From an uncultured Akkermansia sp. (GTDB lineage Bacteria; Verrucomicrobiota; Verrucomicrobiia; Verrucomicrobiales; Akkermansiaceae): 10,034 nt of DNA. Numbering within the stretch: position 1 is the stretch's first letter; every line of letters starts with the position of its first letter. A program made the position numbers and the translations under genes. Shown here piece by piece: positions 6,910 to 10,034 of this stretch. Location: assembly GCA_947585525.1 (NCBI GenBank), contig CANPXA010000051.1, positions 1 through 10,034 on the forward strand, read 5' to 3'. The notes under the pieces were generated by a model. That model did not search any database, was not told where the DNA came from, and worked only from the letters and a program-made list of their open reading frames with translations.

Positions 6910-8367
6910 ATGAACGAATCGATAATGGATGCGAAAATTGCTCAAAACGAGCAGCCTCAGAGCAATGAGATCGGGATGAAGGAGGTGACACAAGACCTGC
7001 CTGCTTACTACGTGCAGCGTGGAGATGGTTACGATGGTCCGTATACAGTGGAGGCTCTAGGTCAAATGCTTACCGAGGGCAAAGTCCAAGAGAACTCTCT
7101 GATATGGAAAGAGGGTATGCCGGGATGGGAACCGTATGCGCGGGTGTTTCGAGCGGCTCCCACGCCCCCGCCGTTGCCGATACCATCGACGGAAACTGTT
7201 AAGAACAAAGAGAAAAATAATCAAACTAACCTTCTTTTCAATACTGTCTCCAAACTTGATTCGTTTGTAGGTGGAGCTGTTGGGCTCGAGGAGCTTAAAG
7301 GTTTTTCTTGGAAGAAGTTTTTTTCTGCAGTTCTAAAACACCACGGGGACGAGGAACTGTACGATGTTTTCCATTGTGGTTCCTCTCGCACGACGCCCAA
7401 TATCAACGAAGTGAGTGCGGATTGGCCTACTCCGTGGATCTTCACTCGGGTCCTCCTGTATGGGATTTTATTGTCCTTGCTGTTCGGGTGGTGCGCCATA
7501 TCAAAGGGGAATATCCATTCCTATCCTGCGCTGATCATGGCAGTGTCGCTCACGGTTCCTTTCACTGTGCTTATCCTTTTCTTTGAGATCAATGTCAGAA
7601 GGGATATATCCATGTATAACGTGATTCGTGCTTTCGTGGGCGGCGGAGCAGTTTCCTTGGTTATTACATTGATGCTTCCTATTTTTCTTCCTAACTTTAT
7701 GACGTCCGGAGCCTGCTGGGCAGGTCCGGTGGAGGAGACAGCGAAGCTTATGGCGGTGCTCGTTGTCTTTGCTCTTGCGCGGATGCGAGTCAACCATATC
7801 CTTCAGGGAGTTCTGCTCGGCGGGGCTGTTGGTGCCGGATTTGCCGCTTTTGAGACCGCGGGGTACGTTTTCAGGTTCTTCATTGCTTCTCGATTTAATG
7901 ATGACGCCCTTATCTCTATTGCTCTACTGCGAGGATTTCTGGCGCCGTTTTGCCACGTTGTCTGGACGGCAATCTCAGCTGGTTTCCTTTGCCGTGTGAT
8001 CCTCATTCGTCGTTCTGAACGTGAAGCAAATGCTCAAGCGGGTTTTGACGCGGGAGTGTTTTTTGATAAGCGTTTCTTACGTCTTTTCCTTATACCCGTT
8101 GTTCTCCATTTCGCTTGGAATGGTTCCGGTATGTTGTGGGATAAGTTGGATCTCCGTGGGGAAATTCTCACGATAGCAGAGTATTCCACATTTGCTCTGC
8201 TTGGCGTTGTCGCTTGGATTGTTGCTCTAAGGCTCATACAGGAAGGAATTTCCGATACTCAACGAGCCAAGATAGCATCGAATCAGCAAGCTGCGCAATC
8301 TGTGACGACCGATTCAACTCCAAACGCCGAACTCCCTCTTGAAAACGCTGCGGCGAAACAAGGATAA
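6910..8367 (+). CDS. GYF_2 domain-PrsW family membrane protease-like protein
   Basis: This is a 485-residue inner-membrane protein. Residues 32-82 are a GYF_2 domain (AYYVQRGDGYDGPYTVEAL, LIWKEGMPGWEPY), expected in the cytoplasm, followed at 84-92 by a proline run (PTPPPLPIP). Residues 125-180 are a soluble linker ending NEVSADWPTPWIFTR that I have seen in other PrsW-type proteins. About eight membrane segments follow from 178 to 443. The PrsW catalytic signature is complete: EETAK (Glu275, Glu276, Lys279), FAAFE (311-315), His349 in CHVVW, and His400 with Asn404 in HFAWN. PrsW of Bacillus starts regulated intramembrane proteolysis of anti-sigma factor RsiW, and the family shares the CAAX-protease (ABI) fold. 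The ATG at 6910 is preferred over the adjoining GTG at 6907; neither has a Shine-Dalgarno. The gene follows the CsgG/PEGA gene by about 100 bp and is probably co-transcribed. No anti-sigma partner is visible in the window, so its substrate is unknown. Confidence 0.92.
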   Translation: MNESIMDAKIAQNEQPQSNEIGMKEVTQDLPAYYVQRGDGYDGPYTVEALGQMLTEGKVQENSLIWKEGMPGWEPYARVFRAAPTPPPLPIPSTETVKNKEKNNQTNLLFNTVSKLDSFVGGAVGLEELKGFSWKKFFSAVLKHHGDEELYDVFHCGSSRTTPNINEVSADWPTPWIFTRVLLYGILLSLLFGWCAISKGNIHSYPALIMAVSLTVPFTVLILFFEINVRRDISMYNVIRAFVGGGAVSLVITLMLPIFLPNFMTSGACWAGPVEETAKLMAVLVVFALARMRVNHILQGVLLGGAVGAGFAAFETAGYVFRFFIASRFNDDALISIALLRGFLAPFCHVVWTAISAGFLCRVILIRRSEREANAQAGFDAGVFFDKRFLRLFLIPVVLHFAWNGSGMLWDKLDLRGEILTIAEYSTFALLGVVAWIVALRLIQEGISDTQRAKIASNQQAAQSVTTDSTPNAELPLENAAAKQG

Positions 8368-8375
8368 GAAAGGAG

Positions 8376-8480
8376 ATTCTGACAGGAGGAGGGCTCTTCA
8401 TCTGGCAGGTCATCGACATCATCCGCATCCTGCTTGGGACATTCGATGACGCCCAGGGACGGGATATCACGGAATGGTGA
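8376..8480 (+). pseudogene. C-terminal remnant of a TM2-domain membrane protein
   Basis: Thirty-four codons in the frame beginning ATT at 8376 read as the end of a TM2-domain protein: LTGGGLFIWQVIDIIRILLG, then FDDAQGRDITEW and a TGA stop at 8478. This matches the family's second membrane helix and its usual tail (…GxFTDxxGxxLxxW, from memory). The first helix and the GGxxGxHRFYxG start are missing. In this frame the upstream stop is TGA at 8340-8342, and no ATG, GTG or TTG lies between it and the conserved part, so the gene lacks a start. It begins 8 bp after the PrsW stop in a different frame. An AGGAG run just before it (8371-8375) is too close to serve a start here. TM2 proteins often accompany GYF_2 proteins, so this is probably a deleted fourth member of the cluster. 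Confidence 0.75.
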
Positions 8481-8729
8481 GCAAAGTGCACCTGTTACCA
8501 GACCGAGCGATGTGTGTTCGGCTGGATAAGAGGGGAAGGCGTGGATGGCAGCAATCTTTGCGAGAAGCTTGCTAAAAGAGGCTCTCCGACCTGATTAATT
8601 GGAGGGGTGTATGTTTGGGGGTTGTTTTGACTGCGCACGGGGGTAGTGGTGGTACGTCCATCGTGTACGAGGATGACACGGGCTTTTGATGGCGGTTGAT
8701 GAGACCGTCACGATTCTTCAGGAGAGGGA
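8481..8729. other. Intergenic stretch, no gene recognised
   Basis: This is the GC-moderate start of the gap after the TM2 remnant. All frames are broken by stops within about 30 codons. It holds only very short ATG frames, such as an 11-codon one at 8611-8646 behind a GGAGG run and a 17-codon one starting at 8564 or nearby, with no recognisable protein features. It could be decayed coding sequence belonging to the same deletion that truncated the TM2 gene. Confidence 0.5.
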
Positions 8730-8762
8730 CCTATTGACTATGCTATTTTATTAGTCAATAGG
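8730..8762. repeat. Perfect 11-bp inverted repeat
   Basis: CCTATTGACTA (8730-8740) is the exact reverse complement of TAGTCAATAGG (8752-8762), separated by 11 AT-rich bases. No T run follows, so it is a poor intrinsic terminator. An operator for a dimeric regulator, or a scar end of a mobile element, would fit. It marks the point where composition turns AT-rich. Confidence 0.6.
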
Positions 8763-8771
8763 AGATAATTT

Positions 8772-8783
8772 ATCGCATGCGAT
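8772..8783. repeat. Perfect 12-bp palindrome followed by a T run
   Basis: ATCGCATGCGAT is self-complementary over 12 bp. Its half ATGCGAT recurs at 8813-8819 as a direct repeat. Eight Ts follow at about 8789-8796. The stem would be only four pairs if it folded as a hairpin, so a protein-binding site is more likely than a terminator. Confidence 0.4.
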
Positions 8784-8876
8784 CTGGATTTTTTTTGTCT
8801 ATCTCTTTTCAAATGCGATATGCAAGTAAAAAATTTGCTCATCATTGGAAAAGTTTCATTAGAAAAGGGGTGGGAC

Positions 8877-8951
8877 ATGAAGAAAAGAAGAGCCTTCCTT
8901 TTTGTTATTGTTGAGATATATTATTGTATAGCATTAATTATAAGTAAATAA
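8877..8951 (+). CDS. Candidate 24-residue membrane peptide
   Basis: An ATG at 8877 preceded by AAAAGGGG six bases upstream opens a frame of 24 codons ending TAA at 8949-8951. The peptide begins with four consecutive Lys/Arg residues after Met (MKKRRAFLF), then a hydrophobic stretch of about 16 residues with one Glu at 13 and one Cys at 17, and ends IISK. This is the profile of a small single-pass membrane peptide, inside-positive. It is the only start in the right half of the window with a purine-rich ribosome site. It lies 124 bp before the dynamin-type gene, with a hairpin between, so it might be a leader peptide, a type I toxin-like peptide or a membrane partner of the GTPase. A chance frame in AT-rich DNA is a real alternative. 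Confidence 0.4.
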   Translation: MKKRRAFLFVIVEIYYCIALIISK

Positions 8952-8995
8952 TGCGTATTCAAACAGTATATCGTATTTGAAATGAGATAAACTAT

Positions 8996-9020
8996 CAACG
9001 TGGTTGCGAAAGCCACGTTG
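8996..9020 (+). promoter_or_regulatory. Strong hairpin in the leader of the dynamin-type gene
   Basis: CAACGTGG (8996-9003) pairs perfectly with CCACGTTG (9013-9020); two inner pairs (one T-A, one T-G) can extend it around a five-base loop. No T tail follows. It sits 55 bases before the ATG at 9076, between the small membrane peptide and the GTPase gene. A translational control element, a processing site or a regulator-binding palindrome are possible. Confidence 0.5.
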
Positions 9021-9075
9021 TTGAGCAGGGGGCTAATCGCACAACATTATATCAACAATACAATTAGAAGCAGCA

Positions 9076-10034
9076 ATGAAAAAGAGACTTTATAAGACAC
9101 AAGACGAGTTTGAGCAATCCTCATGGGTAAAAATGTCAGGTGATAGCCAAAAGGTCATTGAGGCTCTTAACCGGGCTCCTGAAATCATAAAAAAGATGGG
9201 GAGTGGTACTTCGGGAGCTCAGAAGTTTGAGAAAATTGTAACGCTGTTCAAGGAAAATATGGGTTCGGGAAAGCTATTTTCCGTGCGTAATGCAGCCATA
9301 CTTGCCGGTGTTATTTTGTATTGGGTGACTCCATTGGACTTTGTACCTGATTTTCTTCCCGTAATAGGATGGATGGATGATTTAGGGTTGCTTGCTATGG
9401 CTGTTTCGTGGATCATGCCGGAAAAAAAGCCAGAGTTTGAATCTCAAAATGTTTCAATTGAACAAATTGATAGCATCGTTTCCAATTTGCCGGAAAATCA
9501 GGACATGGAGAAGTACAAAACCGAACTCTCCACTCTTCGTAAGGATTTGGAAGAATTAAAGGATGACGGATTACTTCGTGAGGTAGATACCATAGAAGAA
9601 GTCATAGCAGATCCTTTGCGTCGTATTGTGGTAACAGGTACCTTCAGTGCGGGAAAGTCAAGTCTCATCAATTGTCTCCTAGATAGAGATCTTTTACCGA
9701 CGAGTCCGGAACCATGTACGCCTGTTCTTACAACAATTATGTACGGAGAGAGTGAGCAAGCTTTAATTCAGCGGAAGGATGGGAGTGTGGAGGTTATCGC
9801 TGATTTAGCCCTTTTGCGTGATCATCACTCTAAACTGATGGAAAATGCTCAGGAATTAAACGTTCAGTTGTCGCATGAACTTTTGCGTGACGGTTTGACT
9901 ATTGTAGATACATGCGGTCTTGATTATAGCCAGCTTGATGAGAGAACTTTTGATGAACTGCCACATTCTTCACTTCTGGTCTTTGTTAAGTCATTGCAAA
10001 TTCCCAGTATGAGCAAAGAAGAGGACGAGTTTAT
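9076..10034 (+). CDS. DUF1232/YkvA-dynamin-type GTPase fusion, N-terminal part (partial)
   Basis: The frame is open from the ATG at 9076 to the right edge, 319 residues, without a stop. Residues 70-115 are a DUF1232 (YkvA) module: NAAILAGVILYWVTPLDFVP followed by DFLPVIGWMDDLGLLAMAVSWI, matching the family's YxxxPxDxIPDxxPxxGxxDD pattern, a short membrane hairpin. Residues 127-180 are acidic and helical, probably coiled coil (EKYKTELSTLRKDLEELKD). Residues 182 onward are a GTPase of the dynamin superfamily: P-loop GTFSAGKSS (188-196), a switch I threonine region PTSPEPCTPVLTT (208-220), and the G3 motif DTCGL (278-282) after GLTIVDT. The G4 motif and the stalk or lipid-binding parts lie outside the window. 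Such GTPases remodel membranes, and several bacterial ones act in membrane repair or antiphage defence. Here the DUF1232 part may provide the membrane anchor. A weak AGAAG precedes the start. The gene is more AT-rich than rpoD. Confidence 0.9.
   Translation, partial: MKKRLYKTQDEFEQSSWVKMSGDSQKVIEALNRAPEIIKKMGSGTSGAQKFEKIVTLFKENMGSGKLFSVRNAAILAGVILYWVTPLDFVPDFLPVIGWMDDLGLLAMAVSWIMPEKKPEFESQNVSIEQIDSIVSNLPENQDMEKYKTELSTLRKDLEELKDDGLLREVDTIEEVIADPLRRIVVTGTFSAGKSSLINCLLDRDLLPTSPEPCTPVLTTIMYGESEQALIQRKDGSVEVIADLALLRDHHSKLMENAQELNVQLSHELLRDGLTIVDTCGLDYSQLDERTFDELPHSSLLVFVKSLQIPSMSKEEDEF

Noticed and set aside
8611..8646. An 11-codon frame behind a GGAGG run (MFGGCFDCARG)
   Set aside because: Although spacing to the purine run is good, the frame is too short to judge and lies in a stretch that looks like decayed sequence.
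8786..8800. Palindrome plus eight Ts as an intrinsic terminator
   Set aside because: The palindrome at 8772-8783 can form only about four stem pairs with a loop, too weak for a convincing terminator.

Overview
The window reads as chromosomal DNA of a Gram-negative bacterium, most plausibly from the Verrucomicrobiota/PVC group. This is inferred from protein style (a sigma-70 with a very long Lys/Pro/Ala-rich N-terminus, a GYF_2-PrsW protease, PEGA and CsgG/FlgO-like secreted proteins) and from gene starts that mostly lack Shine-Dalgarno sequences. No rRNA or marker search was possible, so the lineage is a suggestion only.

Bases 1-4042 are a GC-richer housekeeping block on the minus strand. 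It holds rpoD, the primary sigma factor (966 aa), followed 62 bp downstream by the N-terminal 339 residues of leuC, the large subunit of 3-isopropylmalate dehydratase. leuC runs off the left edge before its iron-sulfur cysteines. The sigma factor is unusual: about 335 residues of histone-H1-like basic repeats come first, then what look like two tandem region 1.1 modules, then a normal 1.2/2/3/4 core.

Bases 4043-4405 are a divergent intergenic region. It carries a perfect 8-bp direct repeat upstream of rpoD and a plausible sigma-70 promoter for the plus-strand genes.

Bases 4406-8367 hold three plus-strand genes in a row, probably one unit: a secreted Sel1-repeat protein with two FlgO/TolB-like modules, a secreted CsgG-like protein with a C-terminal PEGA domain, and a polytopic membrane protease-like protein with an N-terminal GYF_2 domain and a PrsW core. 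Only 8 bp after the last stop lies the C-terminal end of a TM2-domain membrane protein without a start, so this cluster has lost a gene by deletion. The joint theme is the cell envelope: two exported lipoprotein-type folds and a membrane protease that may sense or process envelope proteins. No substrate can be read from sequence.

Bases 8481-9075 are mostly non-coding and become AT-rich. They contain an 11-bp inverted repeat, a 12-bp palindrome, a candidate 24-residue membrane peptide with a ribosome binding site, and a strong hairpin. From 9076 to the right edge is the N-terminal part (319 residues) of a protein joining a DUF1232/YkvA membrane module to a dynamin-type GTPase domain. It is the most unusual architecture in the window and continues beyond it.
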